A stretch of 64,000 nucleotides of DNA from Kribbella sp. NBC_01245 (GCF_036226525.1 NZ_CP108487.1:3224001-3288000); one strand, 5' to 3'. Counted from the stretch's first letter, positions 34,651 through 43,716 are shown. Program-made: numbers and translations. The notes: generated from the letters alone by a model not told the origin.

Positions 34651-36582
34651 CTAGACGACGGAGAGTGGCAGGAGTTTCTTGCCGGTCGGGCCGATCTGGA
34701 TCTCCGTGCCCATCTGCGGGCAGACGCCGCAGTCGAAGCACGGGGTCCAGCGGCAGTCCTCGACCTCGATACCGCCGTCGGGCTCGAGGGCGTCCTGCCA
34801 GTCTTCCCAGAGCCAGTCGCGGTCGAGGCCCGAGTCCAGGTGATCCCAGGGCAGGACCTCGGCGTACTCCCGCTCGCGAGTCGTGTACCAAGCGAGGTCG
34901 ACGGGCTCGTCGGCCAGCGCGGTCTCGGTGGCGGCGACCCACTTGTCGTACGAGAAGTGCTCGCTCCAGCCGTCGAACCGGCCGCCGTCGCGCCAGACCT
35001 GCTCGATCACGCGGCCGACCCGGCGGTCGCCTCGCGACAGCAGTCCCTCGATGATGCCGGGCTTGCCGTCGTGGTACCGGAAGCCGATCGCCTTGGCGTA
35101 CTGCTTCTCGCTGCGCAACGCGTCACGCAGTTTCGCGAGGCGCGCGTCGGTGCCCTCGGCGTCGAGCTGCGAGGCCCATTGGAACGGCGTGTGCGGCTTC
35201 GGCACGAACCCGCCGATCGACACCGTGCAACGGATATCGCGGCGGCCGGAGACCTCGCGGCCGGTCTGGATCACGCGCTTGGCGAGATCGGCGATGGCCA
35301 GCACGTCCTCGTCGGTCTCGGTGGGCAGACCGCACATGAAGTACAGCTTCACCTGGCGCCAGCCGTGGCTGTACGCCGCCGCGACCGTGTTGATCAGGTC
35401 GTCCTCGGTGACCATCTTATTGATCACCTTGCGCATCCGGTCCGAACCGCCCTCAGGCGCGAACGTCAGACCCGACCGCCGGCCGTTGCGGGAGAACTCG
35501 TTGGCCAGCGTGATGTTGAAGGCGTCTACACGGGTAGACGGCAACGACAGCGACACGTTGCTGCCCTCATACCGATCGCCGAGGCCCTTGGCCACCTCCG
35601 CGATCTCGGAGTGGTCGGCGCTGGACAGCGAGAGCAGGCCGACCTCCTCGAAACCGGACTGCTTGAGCCCGTTCTCGATCATGTCGCCGATCGTGGTGAT
35701 ACTGCGCTCGCGCACCGGCCGGGTGATCATGCCCGCCTGGCAGAACCGGCAGCCGCGCGTACAACCCCGGAAGATCTCGACCGAATACCGCTCGTGCACG
35801 GTCTCGGCCAGCGGCACCAGCGGCTTGCGCGGGTACGGCCAGGCGTCGAGGTCCATCACGGTGTGCTTCGCGGTCCGCCACGGCACACCCGGGCGGTTCG
35901 GCGCGACGCGCTTGATCCGGCCGTCGGCCATGTACTCGACGGTGAAGAACTTCGGTACGTACACGCCGCCCGAGGCCGCGAGGCGCATCAGCAGCTCGTC
36001 ACGCCCACCGGGACTGCCCTCGTCCTTCCACTCCCGGATGACCTCCGAGATGGCGAGCACGATCTCTTCGCCGTCACCGAGCACGGCCGCGTCGATGAAG
36101 TCGGCGATCGGCTCGGGGTTGAACGCGGAGTGACCGCCCGTGAGCACGATGGGGTCATCGTCGCCCCGGTCCACGGCGTACAGCGGGATGCCGGCCAGGT
36201 CGAGCGCGGTCAGCATGTTCGTATACCCGAGCTCGGTGGAGAACGAGATGCCGAACACGTCGAACGCGCGCACCGGGCGGTGGCTGTCCAGCGTGAACTG
36301 CGGGATCTCGTTGTCGCGGAGAACCTTCTCCATGTCCGGCCAGACCGCGTAGGTCCGCTCGGCGAGGATCCAGTCGCGCTCGTTCAGCACTTCGTACAGG
36401 ATCTGGACGCCCTGGTTCGGCAGACCGACCTCGTAGGCGTCCGGGTACATCAGGGCCCAGCGCACGGTGGCGGCGTCCCAGTCCTTACTGACCGAGTTGA
36501 GCTCACCGCCGACGTACTGGATCGGCTTCTGCACAGTCGGCAGCAGCGGCTCCAGGCGAGCGAACAGAGATTCAACAGTCAT
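34651..36582 (-). CDS. TIGR03960-type B12-binding radical SAM protein
   Basis: The 643-residue protein has a cobalamin-binding-like N-terminal part (WALMYPDAYEVGLPNQGVQI), a radical SAM core with FRGCTRGCRFCQAG (C-x3-C-x2-C, cluster ligands, about residues 282-289) and a C-terminal region with CFDCGVC close to the end. It belongs to the TIGR03960 family, whose reaction is not established. Its usual partner, the DUF2344 protein, lies at 25230-26060. The start ATG at 36582 is the first in-frame start before the conserved region (MTVESLFARLEPLLP). Confidence 0.9.
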   Translation of the reverse strand: MTVESLFARLEPLLPTVQKPIQYVGGELNSVSKDWDAATVRWALMYPDAYEVGLPNQGVQILYEVLNERDWILAERTYAVWPDMEKVLRDNEIPQFTLDSHRPVRAFDVFGISFSTELGYTNMLTALDLAGIPLYAVDRGDDDPIVLTGGHSAFNPEPIADFIDAAVLGDGEEIVLAISEVIREWKDEGSPGGRDELLMRLAASGGVYVPKFFTVEYMADGRIKRVAPNRPGVPWRTAKHTVMDLDAWPYPRKPLVPLAETVHERYSVEIFRGCTRGCRFCQAGMITRPVRERSITTIGDMIENGLKQSGFEEVGLLSLSSADHSEIAEVAKGLGDRYEGSNVSLSLPSTRVDAFNITLANEFSRNGRRSGLTFAPEGGSDRMRKVINKMVTEDDLINTVAAAYSHGWRQVKLYFMCGLPTETDEDVLAIADLAKRVIQTGREVSGRRDIRCTVSIGGFVPKPHTPFQWASQLDAEGTDARLAKLRDALRSEKQYAKAIGFRYHDGKPGIIEGLLSRGDRRVGRVIEQVWRDGGRFDGWSEHFSYDKWVAATETALADEPVDLAWYTTREREYAEVLPWDHLDSGLDRDWLWEDWQDALEPDGGIEVEDCRWTPCFDCGVCPQMGTEIQIGPTGKKLLPLSVV

Positions 36583-36653
36583 CAAAGAGGAACTTCCACC
36601 CAGGCAACAGAACCCCTCAAGCCTAACCCCCTCCCCCACCCCCTATTACCACC

Positions 36654-36681
36654 CACCTCACGCTCGGGCTGAGGTGGGCCA
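36654..36681. other. Hairpin upstream of the radical SAM gene
   Basis: CCCACCTCA and TGAGGTGGG form a 9-bp stem about 75-100 bases before the radical SAM start on the minus strand, in its 5' leader or promoter region. Confidence 0.4.
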
Positions 36682-36723
36682 GGTCCCCTTCCTGGCGTTG
36701 ACTCGCCCGCGTCCATCCCCTTG

Positions 36724-36809
36724 CGTTGATTCGTCTGTATCCGCTCGCCCTTTGCCGCGGCGGGTCAGATGTACGACAACGTGGGCGGGCGGATTCGGAC
36801 GAATCAACG
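36724..36809. repeat. 86-bp palindromic repeat, copy 2 (inverted)
   Basis: Arms 36724-36749 and 36784-36809 match the arms of the copy at 26161-26246 in the opposite orientation. Both copies are 86 bp with 26-bp arms, and both lie 100-150 bp upstream of the start of one member of the radical SAM/DUF2344 pair. Confidence 0.8.
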
Positions 36810-36845
36810 CTAATCGCCTGCGAGGTACGGACTTTCGGCCGGGTT

Positions 36846-37020
36846 GTGTTGGTTTCACCCGTCCCCTGAGTTCTTGCGAAGTGTCTGGTGGACCCGGGCC
36901 GCGTCAAGGGTTCCATCGGCTGACGCCGACGCATGCGCGCCCTTGACCCGACCCGGGTCCACCAAGTGCGGCGGGCTATCTCAGGGGACGGGTGAGGTAT
37001 GACCGGGCTAGACGTCTCCC
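36846..37020 (+). repeat. 175-bp element, copy A
   Basis: This copy is about 90% identical to the reverse complement of 37674-37848 over 175 bp. It contains 15-bp terminal inverted repeats, CACCCGTCCCCTGAG (36856-36870) and CTCAGGGGACGGGTG (36980-36994), which bound 139 bp, with further internal pairing (GTGGACCCGGG with CCCGGGTCCAC). It looks like a small non-coding mobile or palindromic element. Confidence 0.85.
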
Positions 37021-37170
37021 GTCGCGTCGACGCCCGTGCGTGCACCGGGCTAGCCGTCCCGCGGACCGGACGTGGAGGGGTTCGCGCGCCAACTCCTGGT
37101 TTCGCGTGCCGAATATACGGCCCGGAACCCAGGACCTGCGGGGATAACGCACGAATTCGGCGCGCTTCCC

Positions 37171-37215
37171 GAGCGGACTGGACGTTTTCAGGGCCGCAAA
37201 ACGTCCGGTCCGCTC
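37171..37215. other. Long hairpin 1 in the structured intergenic region
   Basis: An 18-bp stem (37171-37188 with 37198-37215; left arm GAGCGGACTGGACGTTTT) has one non-Watson-Crick position, which is a G-U pair if transcribed on the plus strand. The loop is 9 bases. Confidence 0.7.
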
Positions 37216-37276
37216 AGGAAGATGCGCGCGCGGCCTGCAAGGGCCGTCGAGACGTCGGTTTGGGGCTGGACGTCGT

Positions 37277-37332
37277 CTTTGTGAGTCTGCTGGACGTTTT
37301 CGGTCCTGAAAATGTCCGGTGGGCTCACAAAG
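37277..37332. other. Long hairpin 2 in the structured intergenic region
   Basis: A 25-bp stem pairs 37277-37301 with 37308-37332 around a 6-base loop. Twenty positions are Watson-Crick and the other five are all G-U pairs on the plus strand, which suggests an RNA structure. Both hairpins 1 and 2 contain GGACGTTTT in the left arm. Confidence 0.7.
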
Positions 37333-37359
37333 AGGACCGCTGGGGCTTCAAGGTGCGTC

Positions 37360-37414
37360 GAGTCGTGGGTTGTGGTGGCGGGAAGGGCTTGCCGGCCGCC
37401 AAAACCCACGACTC
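37360..37414. other. Long hairpin 3 in the structured intergenic region
   Basis: GAGTCGTGGGTTGTGGTGGC (37360-37379) pairs with 37395-37414; 18 of 20 positions are Watson-Crick, one is G-U and one is a mismatch. Hairpins 1-3 are spaced about 80-110 bp apart. Confidence 0.65.
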
Positions 37415-37461
37415 GATGAGCCGATGAGCCGCGGCGCAGCCACAAGCCGACCGATCAAACG

Positions 37462-37660
37462 CGACCACTCGCGGCAAAGCCCCTCGCCAAGCACCTACGA
37501 ATGACCAGACCCGACCACTCGCGGCAGAGCCCTCGCGGCAGCACGGACGAATGGCCAGTAGCGGCAGCGGTCGGCAAAGGCCCACCCGGCACCACATGCG
37601 AGTGGCCAGGGGCGGCAGCGCTTGGCGAAGGCTGCGGCAGCAGCGTGCGGCGAAGGTTGG
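37462..37660 (+). repeat. Degenerate tandem repeat of about 50 bp, four units
   Basis: Units begin at 37462, 37512, 37562 and 37613. The first two start CGACCACTCGCGGCA and each has a GAATG(A/G)CC near the end; the last two are more diverged (CGGCAGCG starts). Spacing is 50, 50 and 51 bp. It is not a CRISPR: the units diverge and have no separate spacers. Confidence 0.6.
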
Positions 37661-37673
37661 GGCGGGAGCGGGC

Positions 37674-37848
37674 GGGAGACGTCCGACCCGGTCATACCTC
37701 ACCCGTCCCCTGAGATAGCCCGCCGCACTTGGTGGACCCGGGCCGGGTCAAGGGCGCGTCAGCGTCACCGTCAGGTGATGAAACCCTTGACGCGGACCGG
37801 GTCCACCAGACACTTCGCAAGAACTCAGGGGACGGGTGAAACCAACAC
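37674..37848 (-). repeat. 175-bp element, copy B (inverted)
   Basis: This is the inverted partner of 36846-37020. The 15-bp terminal repeats lie at 37700-37714 and 37824-37838, again 139 bp apart. It ends 10 bp from the stop of the hydrolase gene. The 653 bp between the two copies hold hairpins 1-3 and the tandem units and no convincing gene. Confidence 0.85.
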
Positions 37849-37857
37849 CACCGAGCC

Positions 37858-38616
37858 CTAGCGGAGGTGGTGGGCCAGCAGGGTGGTTACGTGCTCGGGG
37901 TGAGCGAGGTTGACCAAGTGGGCGGAGTTTTCGATGAGTTCGAACTTGGCGCCGGGGATTTGGTCGGCTACCGCGCGGACCGCGTCGACGGGGACGGACT
38001 CGTCTTGGTCTGCCGCGATCAGGAGGGTCGGGACGTCGATTGAGGCGAGCCCCCCGGTGAGGTCCATGTCGCGGATGGCCTCGCTGCAGGCGGCGTAGCC
38101 TTCGGCGGGGGTGTTGACGACCTGGTGGCGGACAGCGGCCACCAGACCCGGGTTGGCGGTTGCGAAGGCCGGGAGGAACCAGCGGCCGATGGCGGCGTCG
38201 GCGACGGCCTGCGCGCCCTCGCGGCGTACGAGGTCGGCCCGGTCGGTCCACATCTGGGGGCCGCCGCCGGGGAGGGCGGGCGCGCAGAGGATGGCGAAGG
38301 ACTTGAAGCGTTCGGGCGCGTTCTCCGCGAGCCAGAGGCCGACCATGCCGCCGATGGAGATACCGGCGTACGACGCCTGCTCGACGCCGAGGTGGTCGAG
38401 TAGCGCGAGGACCTCACGGCCTAGGTCTGCCATCGAGTACGGCCCGTGTGGTACCGGCGAGGCGCCGTGGCCGAGGTGGTCGAACGCGACTACCCGGAAC
38501 CGGCCCGCCAAGGCGTCCACCTGGGCTTGCCAAAGCAGGTGGGTCGTCCCCAGGGCCGAGCCGAGGAGGACGACGGGAGCATTCGCGGGACCGGTCGCCA
38601 GATAGTTCAAAGCCAT
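37858..38616 (-). CDS. Alpha/beta hydrolase, 3-oxoadipate enol-lactonase-like
   Basis: The 252-residue protein is an alpha/beta hydrolase with nucleophile Ser in GISIGG (about residues 96-101), an acid in LLIAADQDESVPV and the catalytic His in NSAHLVNLAHP. The sequence style (FDHLGHGASP, GPYSMADLGREVLALLDHLG) is that of PcaD, which opens the enol-lactone in the beta-ketoadipate pathway, but no pathway neighbours are seen. It lies 29 bp downstream of the AMP-ligase gene on the same strand, so it could instead belong to the NRPS cluster. Confidence 0.75.
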   Translation of the reverse strand: MALNYLATGPANAPVVLLGSALGTTHLLWQAQVDALAGRFRVVAFDHLGHGASPVPHGPYSMADLGREVLALLDHLGVEQASYAGISIGGMVGLWLAENAPERFKSFAILCAPALPGGGPQMWTDRADLVRREGAQAVADAAIGRWFLPAFATANPGLVAAVRHQVVNTPAEGYAACSEAIRDMDLTGGLASIDVPTLLIAADQDESVPVDAVRAVADQIPGAKFELIENSAHLVNLAHPEHVTTLLAHHLR

Positions 38617-38645
38617 ACCGCCACCTTAATCAGGACAACCGACAA

Positions 38646-40190
38646 TCAGGACAAGCGCCGCACCAGCTCCAATTTGTCGATCTTCCCGATGGGTGTCACC
38701 GGCAACCGGTCGAACGTCGCGACCTGGTCCGGGAACTTGTACGCCGCCACGCCTCGCTCTCGCAGGTACGACGCCAACTCCTTGGCAGACGCAGACCCGA
38801 CGATGCATGCACACGTCTGCTCCCCCAGCAATTCGTGCGGCAACGGGATCACCGCGACCGAGACGATCGCGGGATGGGAGCGCAGATGATCCTCAACCTC
38901 CGAGGCCGAGACCTTGTCGCCACCCCGGTTGATGACCTCCTTCACCCGGCCCTCCACCACCAGATGCCCACTCGGCATTCGCCGAACCAGGTCGCCCGAC
39001 CGGTAGAACCCGTCCAGCGTGAAGGCCACAGCGTTATGGGCGTCGGCGTTGTAGTAGCCACGGATCGTGTACGGCCCACGCGTATACAACTCGCCCGCGT
39101 CAGCCTCTCGACCAGTTGCGTCCAAGATCCGGATCTCGTCATGCGGCGATAACGGCAACCCCTGAGTCGTGTCGACCACCGACAACGGATCGTCCAGGCG
39201 GGTGTAGTTGAGCAGCCCTTCCGCCATCCCGAAGACCTGCTGCAGCGGTACGTCGAGAGCCGCCCGCAACGCCTTCGCCTGCGTCTCCCCGAGCTTGGCA
39301 CCACCGACCTGGAGCAACCGCAGACTGCTGAGGTCCTCGGTCTGCCAGTCCCGCGCCTCGGCCCACAGCAGTGCCACGGTCGGCACCACCGCCGTATGCG
39401 TGACGCCCTCCCGCTCGATCAACGCGAACGCCTCGTCCGGGCTCGGGCTGGCCGCCATCACGACCGTGCCCCCAACCGTGAAGGTGCCGAGAATGCCCGG
39501 ACAGGCCAGCGGGAAGTTGTGCCCAGCCGGCAACGCCGCGAGATAAACCGTGTCAGCCCCCACCTCGCACACCTCCGCACTGGCGCGAGCGTTGTAGCAG
39601 TAGTCGTCATGCGTACGCGGAATGAGCTTCGGCGTCCCCGTCGTACCGCCCGAAAGCAGGTACAACGCGACCGACGACGGGTCGACCGGCGGCAGCTCCA
39701 CCGGCGGAGCGTCCACCGAGGCGAGCGACACGAACTCCTCCGCCTCCCCCTCGACCAAAACGAGCCCCACCTCAACCGATCGCGCCAACGACCGATAGTC
39801 GAACCCCACCACCACGTCAGGAATCGCGTAAGCGACAGCGCCGGTAGACGAGCAGAGATACGCGATCTCGTGCTCCCGATGCGCCGGCAAGGCGTAAACC
39901 GGCAACGCGCCAAGACGGAACAACGCGAAGCTCAGCTCGACGAATCCTCGCGAGTTCCCCAGCTGTACGACGACCCGATCGCCCGCGCTGATCCCGAGGC
40001 TGAGCAATCCCGCGGCCAACCGATCAACCCGCACGTCCAAGTCGTCGTACGTCAGCCGTACGTCACCCGCGACCAGCGCCAACCCGGCACCGCGCCCGCG
40101 CAGCAGAGAGCCCAACGTCGTACCGGTCCAGTAACCGCAGGACCGATAGAGCTCGGCGAGTTCCAAGGGCCAAGGCGTGAAGGCGGTCAT
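38646..40190 (-). CDS. Salicylate-AMP ligase (aryl adenylation enzyme)
   Basis: The 514-residue protein is a stand-alone aryl-acid adenylating enzyme of the DhbE/YbtE/MbtA type. It shows LYLLSGGTTGTPKLIPRTHD (A3), QVFGMAEGLLNYT, YRSGDLVRRMPSGHL and the C-terminal PIGKIDKLELVRR (A10 Lys). The enzyme activates salicylate (or dihydroxybenzoate) and loads it on the aryl carrier domain at the N-terminus of the NRPS at 55977-63170. A salicylate synthase gene in the same operon makes salicylate the likely substrate. Its start overlaps the ABC transporter stop (ATGA). Confidence 0.9.
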   Translation of the reverse strand: MTAFTPWPLELAELYRSCGYWTGTTLGSLLRGRGAGLALVAGDVRLTYDDLDVRVDRLAAGLLSLGISAGDRVVVQLGNSRGFVELSFALFRLGALPVYALPAHREHEIAYLCSSTGAVAYAIPDVVVGFDYRSLARSVEVGLVLVEGEAEEFVSLASVDAPPVELPPVDPSSVALYLLSGGTTGTPKLIPRTHDDYCYNARASAEVCEVGADTVYLAALPAGHNFPLACPGILGTFTVGGTVVMAASPSPDEAFALIEREGVTHTAVVPTVALLWAEARDWQTEDLSSLRLLQVGGAKLGETQAKALRAALDVPLQQVFGMAEGLLNYTRLDDPLSVVDTTQGLPLSPHDEIRILDATGREADAGELYTRGPYTIRGYYNADAHNAVAFTLDGFYRSGDLVRRMPSGHLVVEGRVKEVINRGGDKVSASEVEDHLRSHPAIVSVAVIPLPHELLGEQTCACIVGSASAKELASYLRERGVAAYKFPDQVATFDRLPVTPIGKIDKLELVRRLS

Positions 40191-41932
40191 GACGGCACGT
40201 GCCAACTGCGCGCGGCGAGCTGGGCGGACCACATCCGGGCGTACCGGCCGTCGGCGTCGGCCAGTAGGTCGGAGTGGCGGCCGAGCTGGGCGACGACGCC
40301 GTCCTCGATCACGGCGATCTGGTCCGCGCCCACGACGGTCGACAGGCGGTGCGCGATCACCACGACGGTCTTCCCGCGTACCAAGTGGTCGATCGCCTCC
40401 TGGACGACGACCTCCGACTCGGTATCGAGCGCGGCCGTCGGCTCGTCCAGCAACACGACTGGCGCGTCCTTCAGAATGGCGCGCGCGATCGAGATCCGCT
40501 GGCGCTCGCCGCCGGACAAGGCCGAGCCGATCTCGCCAACGCGAGTGTCATACCCGCGAGGCAGGCGCTCGACGAAGGTGTGCACGTTGGCTGAGCGCGC
40601 GGCCGCCTCGATCTCGGCGTCGGTCGCGTCCGGACGGCCCATCGCGATGTTCGCGCGAATGGTGTCGTCGAAGAGATAGACGTCCTGGAAGACGACGGCG
40701 ATATGCCGGAGCAGCTCCCCCGGTTCCAACGTCGCCAAGTCGACACCACCGAGGCTGACGACGCCACTCGACGGGTCGGCGAAGCGGCTGATCAGCTTGG
40801 TGAGCGTGGTTTTCCCCGAGCCGGACGGCCCGACCAGAGCGGTCAGACTTCGCTCGGGCACGACCAGATTGACCCCGCGCAGCAACGGCTCGGAAGCACC
40901 GTCGTACGCAAACGTCACGTCGTCGAACCGCACCTCGAACGACGTCGGCGTACGACCACCCGGACGTACCGGCATCGGTGAAGTGGCGAGCAGATCGCCC
41001 ACCCGGCTCAACGCGGCCTCGGACATCTCGAACAGCTTCACCATCACCGACGCGAGCGCCAGCGGTTCGGCAAAACGCGCGGCCGCGACCACGATGGCGA
41101 CCAGCAACGGCACGGTCAGCCGGGCGTCGACGACGAGGGCCGCGCCAACGACGACCAGACCGACGATCGCCAACTGGACCAGCAACTGGGTCAGCGCGAC
41201 CGGCAAAGACGCCGAGCGATTGGCCTTCGACTGCGCGTGCTGCTGATGCGTCAGCACCTCGACCAGGCGAGGCGAATCGGCGCCGGCCTGACCGGTGGCT
41301 TTGAAGACTGGCAGACCTTGGACGTACTCGACGATGCGGTTCGCCGCGTCCGCGTCAGCCTCGTCCACCGAGCGGAAGCCGGCGTTCGACAGCCGCTGGA
41401 TCCGCCGGATCAACGGCACCGCCAGCAGCACCGCGATCGCGAGCACCAGACCGAGCCGCCAGTCGACGGCCAGGATGACCACGCCGATGACGGCCGGTAC
41501 GGCGATGATCTGGATGAACAACGTCGCCAGCAACGCGATCGCCGTCGCCGCACTGGTCGCGTTGTTGCCGACCACGGTGGCGAGATCACCCGCAGCGCGG
41601 CGACCGAGCTCCTGCTGCGGCATCGAGCGCAACTTCGCGCCGAGCCGCAAGCGCGTGTCCTTCGTGACGTACGGCCAAGTGTCGAAGCTGAACGCCATCT
41701 CGCCCACCCGCAGGAAGCCCTCGAGCGCGACCAGCACGGCCAGGATGCCGACCCACAGCCAGGCGCGACCGACATCGATCGGGTCGCGGGCGAGCTCGGC
41801 CAGCAACGGGATGAACACCACGTATGCCGCTGCCTGGGTGGCCGTCGCCGCGGCCGAATACCGCAGCGTACGGCGCAGCTCGGCCGCATAGGGGCCTGCG
41901 GCAACGAACATCAAACGCAGGATGCGCCTCAT
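40187..41932 (-). CDS. ABC transporter, exporter fold, YbtQ/IrtB-like
   Basis: The 581-residue protein has an N-terminal six-helix transmembrane domain (residues about 15-310) and an ATPase domain with Walker A GPSGSGKTTLTK, signature LSGGERQRISIA and Walker B VVLLDEPTAA. Together with the next gene upstream it makes a heterodimer. In yersiniabactin (YbtPQ) and mycobactin (IrtAB) systems such exporter-fold pairs import the ferric siderophore, so import or export both remain possible. Its start overlaps the partner gene by 4 bp. Confidence 0.85.
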   Translation of the reverse strand: MRRILRLMFVAAGPYAAELRRTLRYSAAATATQAAAYVVFIPLLAELARDPIDVGRAWLWVGILAVLVALEGFLRVGEMAFSFDTWPYVTKDTRLRLGAKLRSMPQQELGRRAAGDLATVVGNNATSAATAIALLATLFIQIIAVPAVIGVVILAVDWRLGLVLAIAVLLAVPLIRRIQRLSNAGFRSVDEADADAANRIVEYVQGLPVFKATGQAGADSPRLVEVLTHQQHAQSKANRSASLPVALTQLLVQLAIVGLVVVGAALVVDARLTVPLLVAIVVAAARFAEPLALASVMVKLFEMSEAALSRVGDLLATSPMPVRPGGRTPTSFEVRFDDVTFAYDGASEPLLRGVNLVVPERSLTALVGPSGSGKTTLTKLISRFADPSSGVVSLGGVDLATLEPGELLRHIAVVFQDVYLFDDTIRANIAMGRPDATDAEIEAAARSANVHTFVERLPRGYDTRVGEIGSALSGGERQRISIARAILKDAPVVLLDEPTAALDTESEVVVQEAIDHLVRGKTVVVIAHRLSTVVGADQIAVIEDGVVAQLGRHSDLLADADGRYARMWSAQLAARSWHVPS

Positions 41933-43716
41933 CGAATCGTCTCCTCAGCAAGGTGTCCGGACAAGCCCCAGCGGGATGCCTGAACGTGTCGCGCCCACAA
42001 CGCGGCGTACCGGCCACCGGCGGCGACCAGGTCGGCGTGCGTGCCGCGTTCGGCGACACCGCCGTCATCGATCACGACGATCTGGTCGACGTCGACGATG
42101 GTGGACAACCGGTGCGCGATGATCAACACGGTTCGACCAGCAGTTAAGCGAGCGATCGCGTTCTGGATCAGCACCTCGTTCTCCGGATCGGCGAAGGCCG
42201 TCGCCTCGTCGAGTACGACGACAGGTGCGCCGGACAGGATGGCTCGCGCGATCGTGATGCGCTGGCGTTGACCGCCGGAAAGGCGCCCGCCGCGTTCGCC
42301 CACCTGGGTGTCGTACCCCTCGGGTAGTTCCGCCTTGATGAACTCGTGCGCGGCGGCGGCCTCGGCAGCGGCGTACACCTCCTCGTCGGTGGCGTCGGGC
42401 TTGGCCAGCCGGATGTTCTCGGCGATCGTGCCCTGGACCAGGAACGGGTCCTGGAAGACCAACGCAACGTTCTGCAGCAGCTTCTCGGAGCCGATCTCGC
42501 GGACGTCGACCCCGCCGATCTTTACCGAGCCGCTGGTCACGTCGTAGAAGCGCGGGATCAGCCGCGCGACCGTCGACTTGCCCGCGCCGGACGGACCGAC
42601 GAGCGCGCAGACCGAACCGGCGGGGATATCGAGATTTACCCCGGACAGGACCGCGCGATCGTCGGAATAGCCGAAGGTGACGTTCTCGAAGGTGACCGAC
42701 GAGTCCTTGGGCTCGCGCGGCTCGGCAGGCTCGGGCATCGCCGGCATCGCCAACAGCTCGTTCAGACGGACAGCGCCGGCCTTCGAGTCGTTGATGTAGT
42801 TGGTCAGGTGCATCAACGGCGAGACCGCCTCGATCGGCATCGCGCCGATCAGCAACGCGACCAGCAACTCGGGCACGGTGACCCAGCCCGCGTTCAGCAT
42901 CGGCACCCCCGCGGCCGCGACCAGCAACAACGTCGGCAACGGCACGATGAACAACTTGGTCAGTACGCCGGACGGGCGGGACGTGGCGGACCAGGCCGCG
43001 ACCGCCTCGGTGAAGACGTTCACCTTGTCGGAGAACCGGCGGAACGAGACCCCGCCATCGTCGAACGTCCGCACCACCGGCATGCCCTGGACGAACTCGA
43101 CCAGCGCGACGTTCACGTCCTCGTTGGCCTGGTTGTAGTTGTTGCGTTGTTCGCTGTAGTCCTTCGTCATCAACGACATGCAGAGCATTGCGATCGGGAC
43201 GACCAGGAGTACGACGAGCAGCAGCTTCCACTGCACCACGCCCAGCGCGACCAGGGCCGCGATCGGTTGCGCGACACCCGAGCCGATGAACGGGAGGGCG
43301 TCGGCGACCACGTTGTGCAGTGAGCGGACGTCGTCCTGCATGATCTTCTTGATCCGGCCGGACCCGAGCCGCTGCACCTCGCCGAGCGGCATCTTCGCGA
43401 GCGCGTCCGCGATCATCCGCCGCCAGACCACCTCGATCTCGAAACTGGCCTCGTGCGCGAGGTGCTCGCACGTCAGCCGCAGACCGAACCCGCCCGCCAG
43501 TCCGAGCAACGCTCCACCAGACCACCAAAGCACCGGCGTCAACTCGGGTGTGCCGGTGACCAGTGTGCCGACCGCGAACGCGACGCAGACCAGGCCCACC
43601 ACGCTGCTGACGCTGCCCAGCCCGGAAAGCCACAGCGCGATGCCAAGCCTGCGCCGGATCGCCGGGGCAAGCCGCACCAGGTCGGCGACTTGACCCAAAC
43701 CGCTCTTACCACTCAT
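41929..43716 (-). CDS. ABC transporter, exporter fold, YbtP/IrtA-like
   Basis: The 595-residue protein is the partner of the transporter downstream. It has an N-terminal transmembrane domain and an ATPase with Walker A GPSGAGKSTVAR, signature LSGGQRQRITIA and Walker B VVVLDEATAF. No siderophore-interacting reductase domain is fused, unlike IrtA. The ATG at 43716 shares its A with the last base of the salicylate synthase stop (TGATG) and has GGAG seven bases upstream; a TTG at 43719 is less likely. Confidence 0.85.
   Translation of the reverse strand: MSGKSGLGQVADLVRLAPAIRRRLGIALWLSGLGSVSSVVGLVCVAFAVGTLVTGTPELTPVLWWSGGALLGLAGGFGLRLTCEHLAHEASFEIEVVWRRMIADALAKMPLGEVQRLGSGRIKKIMQDDVRSLHNVVADALPFIGSGVAQPIAALVALGVVQWKLLLVVLLVVPIAMLCMSLMTKDYSEQRNNYNQANEDVNVALVEFVQGMPVVRTFDDGGVSFRRFSDKVNVFTEAVAAWSATSRPSGVLTKLFIVPLPTLLLVAAAGVPMLNAGWVTVPELLVALLIGAMPIEAVSPLMHLTNYINDSKAGAVRLNELLAMPAMPEPAEPREPKDSSVTFENVTFGYSDDRAVLSGVNLDIPAGSVCALVGPSGAGKSTVARLIPRFYDVTSGSVKIGGVDVREIGSEKLLQNVALVFQDPFLVQGTIAENIRLAKPDATDEEVYAAAEAAAAHEFIKAELPEGYDTQVGERGGRLSGGQRQRITIARAILSGAPVVVLDEATAFADPENEVLIQNAIARLTAGRTVLIIAHRLSTIVDVDQIVVIDDGGVAERGTHADLVAAGGRYAALWARHVQASRWGLSGHLAEETIR

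Noticed and set aside
37462..37660. CRISPR array
   Set aside because: The four units diverge along their whole length, have no constant repeat with unique spacers, and no cas genes are seen.
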